Below, piece by piece: positions 34,801-48,000 of a DNA stretch of 64,000 nucleotides. Each line of letters opens with the position of its first letter. The first letter of the stretch is position 1. Location of the stretch: the NCBI GenBank assembly GCA_013396525.1, contig VWYX01000348.1, positions 434,001-498,000 of the forward strand, read 5' to 3'. The position numbers and the translations under genes were made by a program. The stretch is from Chaetorhynchus papuensis. Its lineage: Eukaryota > Chordata > Aves > Passeriformes > Rhipiduridae. The notes beneath the pieces are model-generated. The model worked only from the letters and a program-made list of their open reading frames with translations. It was not told where the DNA came from and made no database searches.

Positions 34801-37800
34801 CTATTGCTGAGTGGCAGTTTGTAATTTACTTCCTCCATCTTCTGGGATGGCAGAAGAACAGCAGCAGAGCAGCAAACAAACACACAAGTTCATGTGATTC
34901 ATATGCTTGAGGAGAGCGCAAACAGACCTAAGAAGACCAAAGCTGCGTTTAATCAAGCTTGACTCTACCTGATTTCTGCAGGATGCTTCAGGATCCTTGC
35001 CTGTCTCTGTGCTGCCACCAAAAGCCAGTGCCTTCAGCCCAGTCCCCGGGTCACCTTCTTCTCACTTGCATCTGGCAACAAGGAGGCAGATCCACAGGAA
35101 ATGCATTTGAACTCCCATATTACTTTACAGGCCCAAAGGTAAATTCAAACCGATGGCACCATTTCCACAAGACACCATCCTTCCATTAAAGAACCTTGCT
35201 TTAAAATACCACTACAAAGTAGTGTTGTTTGGTCAGGAATTTTGTGTAGCCAGCTAGCAAAGCCTGAGATTTTAATAGTGGGTGTCAGGGGACTTTCTGA
35301 AAATCAGCCCTGTCAAACCAAGCACCCAGAATTTAAAGCCCTTAATATTTATCAGCTACTTTAAATTGCTGGCCCTTGATTATGAAGGAGTACAACTGTA
35401 TAAGAAGGGACAGAAGCTCCTCATGGGAATGATTTGATCTTCAGATTAAAAAGGCAAGAGCCCAGCAATATTTATTTATTTGGCTTTTAAACAAAGTTGG
35501 GGGGCGGGGGGGAAGAGGCTGTGGCTAGCAGCCACAAAGAATAAAGTTCTCATTACTGGGCTGTGCCAGATTCTTCATCTAAAAATAATCTGTTCAGCAG
35601 CTTTTGAAAAAACACCATAGTGCTTAATTGAGACACCACAGTATATGTAAAAAGCACAATCAGGAATATTATGCCTCTCGTCTGCAATAGCCATATTTCA
35701 CTTGCTGAATCTGATCTAGGAGTAAAATTACTTAAAAATATTAGAACTAATGGGCTAAGTTGAGCACAGAATTAAGGGGTTTCTGCCACCCTTTTCTGGG
35801 AATGTCTCAATAAAAAGTAGAATTGGCACCAGTTAATATTAATTTACTCGATTAAAGAAGGAGCAAGGTAATAGACATAGAAGATGACAAAACAAGAATC
35901 TTACAAGACCACATGGCAGTGATTTAGTAAATCCAGCTTTGTACCAATAAAACCCAAACAAACAAACCTCCCATTTTCTTTCCTAGAGCTACTCCAGTGG
36001 AGAGTAACACAGATCTTCTCCAGCTCTTAGAGGTGAAAATTGCTGCAGGAGCTGGCTGTTTCTGTGTTAAAGTCATTTGTAAATGATGACTTCATTTGTG
36101 GGCACAGAGGTTGATGCTGTAAAATAAATAAAAAATGCTCTTAAACGGCACCTTTCTGAGGGCATCAATACTTTGCATTACCAATGTCTCTTCCATTCAA
36201 GAAAAACTACAGGTCATGTTTCAGTTGAGCAGTCCTTTGCTGACATTTCCCAGCTGAAGGCTCTAATGGAATAAAGTGAGGGAATTTTCATATATTTGTT
36301 GCCAGAGTGAGCTTTTGTATACAGGATGTTGGGATGTCACATAAATATTGCAGGCTCTTATTGATTTGTAGCACAGAAACAATACGTGCAGAGAGCACAG
36401 CAAGTCCCTTTACACCAATAAAGCCTGGCATTGTTTCTTAGCTGGATTAAAGTGGAGTCACTCAGAAGAGGAAAAGCTATTTCATTCTTTACTGATAAAA
36501 ACAACTTAAGGAAATTATCTGTTTTGTCATGCATCCACAACAGCTTGAATCTCTAGCAACTCTGTCAACATGCATTCAGTATCACTCTGTACACTCCAGC
36601 TAGTGGTGTGTCTGACAGGTACACCTTTGTGGCTCTGAGGAGAAGCACTACCTAACGCACCATCTCAGGATACTCTCCATGGTCATTTCTGGTACAGTGA
36701 CCATTTCCCAACCTTTATTTTTCCAGTAGTTCTGTGACTTCCACAAAGATTATTCTGTTAGGCTAATGAACAAGGGACATAATTAGTTGGTGGACTAGCA
36801 GGTTTACTAGAGGAACTTCCTAAAAGAATCCCTCTCCTGTATCCCCTGCCCATGAGGTTTCCTATAAGAAATGGCAGTATGGACCATTACAAACATGCAT
36901 CAGCTATGCCAGCATTTCCTAGCTAATCAAATTAATCTCTTCTTAGAACAGGTAAAACAGCTTCACAAGAGTATTTGCATTCTTAGTAAAACCCAAGCAC
37001 CTTCAGATGTCTGGAGCTTATGTGATTTTATAGGCATTCCTCAGGTGTCTTGGATCATCAGGCTTTATCATGAAGAGGGAAAACACTATTTTCTTTCGTA
37101 AATTCTAACAACAAGGGTGGCCTGGGACAAGTAACAGTTGAAAGGAGATGGGGGAAGGGGATATAAGACAATAGATAAACATCCCAAATACATTTGTGCA
37201 ACTCTTGAGCTTCAGGAATGTCTTCTATTTCCTCTGTGCTTTTATAACACTCCTGAAGAAATCATATTTACCATTTTGGCAGCAATACAGCAGTGCTAAA
37301 CCTATCCTGCTATACACCACACCAGGTGAAGCACTATCCACAGGAGAGGAGATTTAGGGATGTACCAAAGGCAAGGACACGTAACATCCCACAGCAACAA
37401 AGCATTTCGTAAACACTTGTAGAAGCGCCTTGTCATGTGGAAAAGAATGATCAGAATAGGATTTAAAATGCCAGGCTGATTTCTGGCACAGCACCAAGCT
37501 GGCACATCTCCCAGTTCTGTTCAATCTGGTTCTTTATTAGGCCGTAGATATACTGTACTTAGCGATTCTACAAGACACTACCTGGTTAAATCCCCCAGTC
37601 CCTGTTTTCTGTATTTGCCACATTCTTGATGTTTCTTCTGCCCAAATAAGCATCCTTTTTGGTAGCCACCCAAAGGGGTTTGACACCCAGCTTATTGCTT
37701 GGAAACCTGGAATCAAGTCTCTGCACCATCCCTGATGTGCCTGTGCTCAGGCCCCCTCATTCCACTGCACAAGAGATAATCACAGCACCGCAACATCTAC

Positions 37801-37872
37801 CTCAGCTTGGGTGGGGAAGATGAGTATAACTAAAGCACAGTTAAACTTTGAGATTCTTTGTCAAATAAGCTG
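31801..37872. other. Unique non-coding DNA
   Basis: No gene is visible. The longest frame (34440-34910, + strand, 156 codons) has no recognised domain and no splice context. A short G-rich run (35499-35513, GGGGGGCGGGGGGG-like) could form a quadruplex. Blocks at about 35380-35640 and 36220-36440 have AT-rich, motif-dense sequence typical of conserved non-coding DNA, which is unproven. Confidence 0.5.
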
Positions 37873-37986
37873 CAAAGTGTCATGATCTGGTTACTAAAGT
37901 TCTTAGAAATGCCCCTGCCTGAATTAAGGTGCAAATGAGACCATACGCCAGTGACAATAGTGTGGGTTTTATTTGATAGTAAATAT

Positions 37987-38080
37987 GAGAGAGAGAGAGA
38001 GAGAGAAGAAGAAAGAAAGAAATAGAAAATAGGTGAGGGGGACAGAAAGAGAGTGACAGAGACAGAATAAGGAAAATATC
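37987..38080. repeat. GA microsatellite and purine-rich tract
   Basis: A (GA)10-like run is followed by GAAGAAAGAAAGAAATAGAAAA and further GA-rich sequence. It lies about 15 bp to the right of the - strand poly(A) signal of the surrounding LTR-like block. Confidence 0.9.
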
Positions 38081-38318
38081 ACCACTCCATGGATCCCAAT
38101 GATGTTCCATTGACCCTCTCCAGCTGGTCTTCTTGGTGGTGAAGGTCCCCCCAAAATGCACAGAATCCAATGGGTTAATACACACTCAGGCTAGGTAGGG
38201 AAACCCAGGAGGGGGGAGTTTGCCATTGTCTCTTACAACAGACTGTGTTTGTTGCATCACGTGCAGTCCTGTGGTGCAAGGCTTCAGGAATGACTCGGGG
38301 TGGGGAGGGGGGACACTT

Positions 38319-38846
38319 TGGGAGGTCTTTGATGGATTATGACACCCCCTCAGCTGCCTCAGACATGAATGTCCCGTGGATGTGGCTTTCCCAGGGCTGA
38401 GGGTTCCATAGCCATTTTGTGTAAGGGAGGATGGGTTCGCTGCTCCTGAGCAGAGGTTACAACACACCGAAACTTCCTGCCCCCACCTCGGCTGGGGGGA
38501 GATGTGTGCAAACCTGCTCCCAGCAAATGGGGCTGTGGGCTACGGCCTCCCCCGCTCCGAAGCAAGACAGAGATGATTCTTNTGGGAGGTCTTTGATGGA
38601 TTATGACACCCCCTCAGCTGCCTCAGACATGAATGTCCCGTGGATGTGGCCCGTGGGGTTGGGGGTTCCACAGCTGGGCCAGTTTTTGTAAGGGAGGATG
38701 GGCGCTCAGTGCCTCTGACCAGAGGTTACACTCAAAACCTCCTCCCCCCACTTCGTTTTGGCGGGGGGAGACTGTGTAAACCTGGCTTCTGTGGGCTGTG
38801 GTCTCCCCCACCCCAAACTCAGCCAGGGAAGAATCTCTGCTGCATT
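38319..38846. repeat. 264-bp duplication split by a single N
   Basis: Two copies start at 38319 and 38583. The first 68 bases (38319-38386 and 38583-38650) are identical, after which the copies agree only loosely (shared GTAAGGGAGGATGGG, CAGAGGTTACA and GGGGGGAGA blocks). One N (38582) separates them. This is either a real diverged tandem repeat of the LTR family, or an assembly join at a repeated word. Confidence 0.85.
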
Positions 38847-39067
38847 TGGCTTTCTTGTGGATGCATTCTTCTTTTTTTCAGCCTTGTTTGTGTTTTTCCT
38901 AGGCCTGAGATGATTAAAGAATGGGTTTTCCCTTTATCTAATCTTAGTGGTTTAACTTACAGTCCGAAGTCCCAGTCAGGAATCTTCAGGGAGGCTTCTT
39001 TGGTTGTAGCTTCTTTATACAGTTTAAAACTTTTTATCAATGTTTGAGGCATGAACAGTCTCTGACA

Positions 39068-42000
39068 CAGGGGGAAAAAAACAAATCTTTTCTCCTTGCT
39101 TATACAAAAATATGACCACAGAGCAGGATTTTACTGTGAAAATACTGATGGAGATTTGAAGACCCCTTGAAACAATCACCATCCATAACTAGGGGTGGTT
39201 GGAGGCTAAAATTAATTATTCCCTAAATGTCATACAATTTTTTTAAAAGTCTCCAGGACTGAAGCATGCTAAAACCAAAATTTTTATGAGAACACAGAGC
39301 CTTGCATATCCGAGCCTGAACCATTTATTGCTACTCTCCACAACATTCCCCACCATGTAATTAACACACACTGTCAAAAGGCACAGGGAGGCCACCACAC
39401 TATGTTGCTGACCCTCTCCAGCTGCTCTTACCCAAAGCACAGCTATTGGGAGTCCCACCTTGGGACAGGTTCTGCACTGGTTTTCCTTGCAGGGAAGAGA
39501 TGCCAAAACTGTTCCAGCCTGAGTTTGAAGATGCATGAAAATAAATTCAGTAAAAAAATAAAAATAAAAAAAACCCCAAGAATTAAGCTTCCAAACAAAT
39601 GCCCACCTTACTGGGCAAGTTGTAGATCAAATATATTTTAGGATGCTGGCAGAATTTCAGGGTCAAAGTGTATCTTTTTTGCAGTTTAGTTGGATATGCT
39701 GAAGGAACGATTAAAGCAGAGAGGCAGGCACACACTTTCTTAAAGTCAAGCACTTTGGAAGACTCCAATATTTATTAAAAACACACCCCATTGTAAATTC
39801 TCCTTGCTACAACTTTCTGTGTGTGCTGGTAAGAGGAAGAAAAAGCAATAACAGACAGTGGGCAAAGCATTTTGGATAAGTGCCAATCAGAAACTTTATA
39901 CCCCTGGTATCTTTCCAGTGTTTTAATACAACTGATGCCAATGACCTTCAGAGAAAGCACGTCAAGAAGGTGGTCTCATTCCTCTCATATACCACGTTTA
40001 AATACAAACATGCTGAAAGAATTGTAATTACAATATTGTGGAATAGTGTTTTCAGAAATAACCAGATTTACTATTCTGTTCTGAGGACACATGTAGAGAA
40101 ATGAACTAACTATATACCCACCCATCTGAATGCTGACTACGGAGTTTATGCATCCTGGTTGCAAAAATCTTAAATAGAACAGGAAGGTGAATCAGAGGGT
40201 ACCGTTTTATGGCTATAATTTTGCTTCCTTCTTCAGATCAGATGGCTGAGCTAGAAGAATTAAAGCCCATCAGACATCACACCATATGTCTCAAATGTTC
40301 AGTGAGGATAATACTCAATATATGGTGAACCAAATATTTAAAGGAAGATTTTTTTCAGTTACTCTTTCTTATGCATATAACCATGTTAAGGAGCAGATTT
40401 GAAGAACAAAACCCAGTTTAAAGAACTGATTTAAGTGCTTAACTGTACAGCTTAAAAATTTTATCTTCCTGAGTTGCATTTAACTGGTTTCATTTAAATT
40501 CACAGCTCATGTTCACTTTCACCTGAATTTCCAAAAACTGTTGAGAGCATAAGAACGAATCACTAGTTTTGCTCTCTCTGTGATTCACTCAGGAGAAAGC
40601 ACACAGCAAAATCAGATTCACCAGTAGGCTGAGATTTCCAGTTACTTGACAGGTGGGTTTATTACCAGACATGGCAGTATACAGACACAGTCTGACATTT
40701 TGAAATGCTTGTTCTCATACTGCTGTAAATTTCTCACTGCAACTTATATTACATTTAGGAAACAATTCAGAAAGGTCTAAAAATCACCTGACTCCAGCTG
40801 CTTCAACATCTCTTAAATCAAGACTATTTCATGTTAAGCAAAGCACCAATGAATCTGAAGAGATGGTGTTTTGAGAAGGAGCAGTTTCTCTTACACCCTC
40901 TAGAAAGGAGGGAGGGAGGCAGGTTGCAGACTTTCCTCCCAGCTCTCAGTTCCTTCAGGTCTCTGCAAAAAAAACCACTGCAGATCTCAGTCACCCTCAA
41001 AGTACCAAAGGGGTGAAATCTCAGCATCAGCACTGACAGTCTCACTAACTGCAGTGCAGCAGAATTCCACACCAAGAAATGTGAGCAAGGAAGGGGGATG
41101 ATAGCTAGATGGTTCTTGGTGGAAGAACTTAAGTATACCATTATTTGCAGGTAAAAAAAGGCTGGGGATTAATGAATGCGTCTTCACCTTCTATTGCATT
41201 ACCCAATAATTTGTTATATGAAATATTATTTACATTATATTCATAGTTTACTGTCACACTAATACCATCCTTCTGCATTCATCTCCAATATCTGGCAAGT
41301 GCCTACAAAATACTACCAGGAATTGGTACAAGAAGTGGCAAGCTAAGACTTTTTCATTTCATAGTTTTGGATCACTGTACACATTGCCTTGTCCTCTCCT
41401 GAGGAAAAAGGCACTGCACTCAGAAAACATCCTCAGCTGGGGCATTGGTAAGACTCAGTTTCACATTTGCACAGCACCCAGTGAAACAAGGCCTTGATGC
41501 TTGGAAGGGTTTGGGAGTCACAAAGCACCACAGTTACTACCACAGCGTATTTTATTAGGAGCTGTACGAGAACCAGCATCGCTTACCTCACTTGGCATAG
41601 GCAAACACATTACTGAACACACAAGGAGTATCTGCTGTACTCAACACCTGCCTTGGCTCACTGCAAGGCACCTCCTGGCTGTCTCCGAGACAGGGGGAGG
41701 CAGAGGAGCTCCCCAGGCTTGAGGAGAGGCTGAAGGACTCCTCTGAACCCTGGGCAATCCCAGACCTGCAGCTCTAGTCCTACTACAGGCTCCCATCAAG
41801 ATCAAGGAAGTGAGTCTACATCTCTGTTTCCCCTCTATAAACCCACGAGAGCATTTCCCTCCTCCCATGCACTTTCTACCTCACCTACTTTACAACTCTG
41901 ATTTCTCAGAAGAGGGGAACTCCTCTATGTGGCAGTTGTAGCACCACTGAATCCAAGCAGTGACTTGTCCCCTAGGTGATACTTTAAAACAAATACCAAT

Positions 42001-45000
42001 ACAAATCTTTCCTAACAACTGGATGAACACCTCCTCCCATCTCCCTGCCCCCCTGCCCCTGCCAGGTACCAGGAATGTGCTGCAGATAATTCCCCAGTGC
42101 TCCCTAGACTTCCCCAGCAAGATCAGAGAAGATTAAATGCTCTAAGTAGAAGGCAACAATTTTTATTTCAAAATAAAAGCCAGGACACCAAAATTTGCCT
42201 TCCTGCCAAATGAAGAAGAGATACATTTGCACATTTTCCTAAAAGAACTTATATGAAGATCTGCAGTGTGTAAAGTCCCAAGGACTGCAAATTATAAGGC
42301 ATTTTTTCCTTTTCTTGCTTTCCCTCCATCTGAAAACAAAGGACTTGAAGACAAGTTCTTTGCAGCAGAGGTCAGTGCGTAAAATACTGCTTTCTGCCGC
42401 AGACTCAAGAATCCCCAGCAAGAAGATCCTAGAAATAAATATGCCTCTGCAAAACCCTCCAGCTTTGATAAGATAACACTTTGACTGAATGGCTATTTTA
42501 CCTACAGTGTTCTCTATAACTTCATTCCAACTACAATTAAGTTAAGAAACACTGCATCTCCAAAACTTTCCCTTCTTCTGTAACCATCCTAAAGGATTTA
42601 AAACAAAAAGACAAGCTTTTTTGTTCTTTTGTAGAACATGATTAAATCTGCATTCTCACTTTATAGTACAGTTAGGAGCAACTTTATTAAACTATTTATG
42701 ATTATGGAGGGCATAATATGAAAATGATCCATGTCTCCTTTTTCTACTGATTCATAATATGAGAACAGGAGTTTGAGCAATGAAATTACCAGTATTCCAG
42801 TGTCAAATAAATAAAAGATGCCACTTTACACAGCGCCATGGGCATGTTATGGAATTTCCTACTGCAAAACGTATAAATGTCAGGCAGGACTGAATGGAAA
42901 TGGAATTGCACAGGACAGTTATGAATGGTAAGAGTGCTGAACATAGAGATGCCAGTCCTGCACTGATACTCATTTTTTCTCCTGGCTATAAAGGTAGAAG
43001 ATGGACCTGTAGCCTCCATCCATTTCTACAGCAGAATGGCCATCATGGCATCCTTAGAAAATTGCCCAAGCCTAACATGACATTGTTTTATGCATGTGCC
43101 ACTTTCCTCCTCATCATTTCCAGGGTGTAAAACTGGACTTGTGTGGCCTGATTCCAGAGATCCTGTCTTGGAAGGCTAATTACACTGGATATTACTGACA
43201 GCACCATTGTACAGCAAGCAGCATGCCAGTAGGTAATGAGCAATGAATGTGCAATCAAATCTGGAAGAGAGGGAGTTTTGCAAGCCTTTAAACGTCAATA
43301 TATTTCACAAACAGAAGCAAACTCACAATCAGAAATGCGAGACATAATCTAAGGCACCATTCCCTAATTTCACATAAAAGTAGATGCTCTTGTTCCCTAG
43401 GTACATCCCTGGGTCCTCAGACAGGGAAGGTGAGGCCAGGCTGGTATTGGAACAACAGATTTTGAAGTGTTCTCATGTCCACTGTGTTACAGTGCAGGTC
43501 ACAGGCACAAGCTGGACACACAGAATGGCATATGTTGGTTCAATAGACAATGCACCGGACTGACAGCATGAAATCAGTGCTTCTAACTCTTTTTTTAAAT
43601 TCTTGGAGTACTTTGCTTTCCCTGAAATGCAGAAAAGAGAAATTATCTAGTTGATTTCCTCTTGTACATTTGATTACAAAGGATGTAATTTACTTCCTTC
43701 AGAAATAGCTATGAGGAGTGTTAAAGAGGCTCAAAACTTCAGGACAGAAGCCATAGTACCATCTGGGCTGTGAATTTAGGGACATCAGCTCCCCTGGATG
43801 GCAGCTGCAGTCAAATGAAGTACCGTTATGTTTGTTATACAGCTCTTTACAATTCCTTCTCTACTGCTGATTGCTCAGAAACCCACTGAAGACAAGGTGG
43901 CAAGCTGAAGTTCTCACCAAGCCCTCTAAAATAGGGGAGGGACAGGGAGCTTTATGGTCTATACTGACAAGACTCACAAGGACAAACAGATACCAGAAAA
44001 CAGAGGTGAATCTCTGAAAGAGGGAATCCCTCCAATTTGCTCCCGTTTATTGGTATCTGATAGAAACCAGGAAAACAAATGCAACTAGTTCAGGTGAAAA
44101 TCAACCACACAAAGCTTTCTTCATTCCTTTAAACAAATAAGATGTGTTTATCTTCCATATCATATTAGATTTTTTAGGAATTTGCACTCTGGAGAAAGAA
44201 CATAATGAGTTCCTGCAGTATCCAAGCCAATGGGCTTACCTTTCACAGTAGAAAAATCCCAACAAAACAAAACACAACGAATGATGAACCTGATAGCACA
44301 ACATTCACATGGTAATGCTTTGATTTTTATGCTTTCTTTTTGCTTTCATTGCACTATCTTTTTGTTAACATGTATTTATGCACACTAAAGATTACATAAA
44401 AGTTATTTGGCAAAGATAACACGCAGTAGGATTTGGGAATGTGAAATCAAATAATCCCATCAGCTTTGTATTTAGTACCCAGCTAGAAAAAGGGACAAGA
44501 TCTACAACATCCTTTCTTGTTTACCTAGTGTAATTGCTTTTGAGCTTTCTTGCAAGTGGATTTCCTGAGCAACATTGTTTTCTCTCCAGTAAGGTCAGCT
44601 TTCATCCCAATCCACAAAGTTCTATGACTGCAGACAATAAGAAAGATAGACTAAGATAACCTTAAAGGCCAGTGTCTCTTCTATTTCTTTCCCTGTACAA
44701 AACAAAACCCGAGTTTCTGACCACCTTCATAAATCACACGGGCTACATTTTGCAGAATAAATGAAAAATTGTGAGTCTACAGACTCACAAAGCACTGTGC
44801 TGATGTTCTGCAATTAGGCCTCAGGAGAGTAGGGGGACAGGAGAAGAAAGGAAAAAAAAACAAGGAAGGATCAATATCTCAAGAAGCAAATGACAAAGAG
44901 AAGCAGAGAAAAAGAAGGTAGAAACAGATACTGAAGTCAATTATAAGTTATGTTAAATCATTCTGTCAAGAGTACTGAGTTTGGCAGCAATTATGAAGTG

Positions 45001-48000
45001 ATCATGGTCATAGAAACAAGGAGCTTCTGACCACTTGTGTTAGGGCTGGCACAGGGACTGTCCTCCTTTTTTATCTTTGGCAAGATTAAGCTTCTGCCAA
45101 TGAATTGTACCTGTGTTCAGCAGCACAAGTGATCCCTTCTCCTCCAGCCAACAGCAGGGATGCCTCCAAGGATTACATCCCACCCCTACCAGATTATGGG
45201 ACTAGCTCAGGCAAAGGTACTCTTTATGAACACTTAAAGGAAGTGAGAAGGTCCCAGACAGCAGCAGGTGAAAACATGCTAAGTGCATTTCAAGGCTCTT
45301 CTGTCTGGAGAACAGCCAACTGAAAACAAATTACATGGGTATTTTATAGTAAAACCACATCAGAAACCGACATAAAAGCTGTATCTGGCTATATTTTCCC
45401 AGACAAGTGAACTGCATTTGTTCCTCAGGCTATGTCCCCTCAGGATTTTTTTCAGCATTTTCAAATTACATGAGTAACTACATTCTTCTAAGTCTTTGCA
45501 TCCTCTTCCTAAATAAAACATCTCTCAGAATTATCAAAGCAGATATATTAGTGTACTGGGCCAGCTACCTTTCATTCCTAACAGTTCTCTCTACACACAG
45601 AAAGAAATACAGAGAAAGGAGAAAATAACAAAAAAACCTTTAAAAGGACAGAGAGATAGGCTCCATCCTCTATATCAAATCAAATCTGCTTTAGCAGGTC
45701 TTTTCTGAGCTCCCCCATCCTTATTGGCCATCACACTATTTTACAAAGCTGTCACCACATGTGAGATACTTTACTTCAGGGAGAAAATTATCAAGATGAA
45801 AGAATTACTTACTCCACTTCCACCAACCTTGTGAATCATTCATGTTCCTTACCTGAATCACAGCCAACTGCAGTATCTGTCACATTCTGGACCTAAGCCA
45901 TGTACAATGTAACATTTACCAATGATCATTCAAAATATTCTAATAATCCTCTTTCAAATACACACATTGTGTGTTGGCACACACCTCAAGAAAAAAAAAT
46001 TATTGTACTGTTCAGTATCCTGCTCGAGTTTTAGCTGAAAGCTGAACAGCTTTCTCTATAAGGCAAGAAGTGACTTTGTTTATTATTTTTCAAAAGCTCT
46101 GTCTAAGACTAAGACACCATTTTCCCCTGGGCTTTAGTAACAGCAGGTTTTAGATTCTCAAATGAAAACTGAAGTAGGTGAAATCCAGGAGTAAGGAAGC
46201 CTATGATCAGACTAAGTCTTACCAAGGATGCCTATGTACCAACAAGCACTTGTCAGCTGTACCAAATTTCATCTAAAGCTCCCAAATATTGCTGGAAATG
46301 CTTCAAGATCATCTTGCAGACTATTTAAACTCACTTTTCATCAGAATCTGGATGAAGTTTTACGTTGTGTTACAGGAATATCAGTATTGTAGTATGCCAT
46401 GCACACCTCAGTGTCCCCCTTTAAAAACCAGGTGTGTATCCTCAGACCCATAATAACTCTGCAAACAGACACTCCTTTGTGGCTAATTAAGATGTTTTAT
46501 GACAAAGTTGCTGTCACATTTACATGCCCCAGCAGGTCAGTTCTGCCCTGAGGCTTTGTGTTGCTCACGCCAGCACAGGTCTCACCAAGGTAGAGCAAAG
46601 CCAGCACAAAGCCAGCTACCCAAACTTCTCCTGCAGTAATGGGATTACAGTGAGGATTGTTTTAAAGCCTTCATTTAAAGCCATTAAAAATAGTCACTTT
46701 GCTGTCAGATTATTAATCGCCTGTCATAATATTCTTAGAGGTGATTATAAAAAGTATATTTCTGTTTAGTCAGAACGCCCTCCTGTCAGACAGCGCAGGG
46801 AATGAAGAGGCAGCAGCAGGAAGAGTGCCATAGCACAGAAACACTGCCATCTCCTGATCCCTGGGAAGACACTGCCAGGCACACACTCAGCTGGGTGAAA
46901 CCATAATGTCAAAAAGGTCTTCTGACGTGCCTTTGACTCACCTTTTGGTTACAGGTACACACCGTTCAGCTAACACAGGATAATTCATTAAGCTGCACTA
47001 ATCCACCTTTAAGACTTTGCTCTGTTGAGCCAGATCTCTTTTCTCTCAGGCACACAATTTAGGTGTTTCATTGCTATAGCACCAGACACATCAGCAGCTG
47101 CTCCTGCCATGAACCATGAAAACAAAGCAAATTTAGTTCTGGGAGACCACGGAGAGATGCAGTGTGAAATGTTAAAAAGCCTAACGTTTTCTTCATGCAG
47201 AACTTGTTGCTAAATTTCACATAAAAATACATGGCAAAGCAGCACATCCTGAGACAGTTCTGGGGCCCAGACCTGCTGAGGACCAAGCCACCACGCCCAG
47301 CCCTTCCCACCAAAAAGCTTTCACAGGCAGGCAGGGGCTGGGCAGCTGCAACCATTGTGACTGTGGAGAGCATAAAAGAGTTTTGTAGTGAAAACTCAAG
47401 TATCTCGCTCACTGGAAATGAATAATTTCTTTCATAGTCTTTGTGACTCAGTTAATAGCTTCTTTTCCTTCTGATTAATACCCATATGATCATGGTAAGG
47501 GCAAGAGTACATTTTATGCTTGGGCTGGGTAATTTTCATTATTATTTTGCAAGGCATCAGAGTCTCCTACTGAGGCATCCATGTATTCGTTACACTTCAG
47601 CAGCATGGAATGAAGTTGAAAATGAATGCTGCAAATTTGGGCATTCTGGTTGAGTGGGAATAAGAAATTGTGTCAATGGAACAAGTGACCTGTTCCAAAA
47701 TTCTGGTTATGATATATGGGAGAAAATGTAAAATAAAGTAAGGAGTATTGCAGACAACAACAATCTTAAACTAGTATGTCCTTGAAATAGAGAATAAAAC
47801 AAAAATATTGACTCACTTTAGGTAAGATTTCCACTCTATCAAATAAAGACTATGTTAAACTTCCAAAAGCAGATTGAAATCAACACCTTCAGCTTCTGGA
47901 AGTCCACGTATTTTTGATGTGCCTTGTCATGATCCATTTGCACTGGAAGCTGCACTCAAAAATTGCCCATAACAGCTCATCATGGGCCATAGATTTACCA

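Larger units (their letters stand above)
37878..39067 (-). mobile_element. Endogenous retrovirus LTR-like block with internal duplication
   Basis: The left edge TGTCATGATCTGG parallels the TGTnRTGG starts of the LTRs at 21480 and 61795. On the - strand AATAAA lies at 37968-37973, about 90 bp from that edge, as expected for a 3' LTR end. A - strand TATA-like GTATAAAG lies at 39013-39020, about 50 bp inside a candidate right edge (TCTGACA, 39067). I found no matching target duplication: CAAAG on the left against CAGGG on the right. The right edge is therefore uncertain, and the block may be truncated or composite. It contains a GA microsatellite and a 264-bp duplication interrupted by one N. 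Confidence 0.7.

Noticed and set aside
34440..34910. 156-codon + strand frame
   Set aside because: No recognised domain, no splice or promoter context; a frame of this size is expected by chance in 64 kb read in six frames.
35497..35518. G-quadruplex
   Set aside because: Only one G-rich run (G6CG7-like) is present; folding is possible but there is no promoter or gene context to give it meaning.
43510..43590. tRNA-like or SINE-like stretch (GGCATATGTTGGTTCAATAG, CACCGGACTG)
   Set aside because: It loosely recalls a tRNA A box and anticodon arm, but no B box, paired stems or SINE body could be followed.
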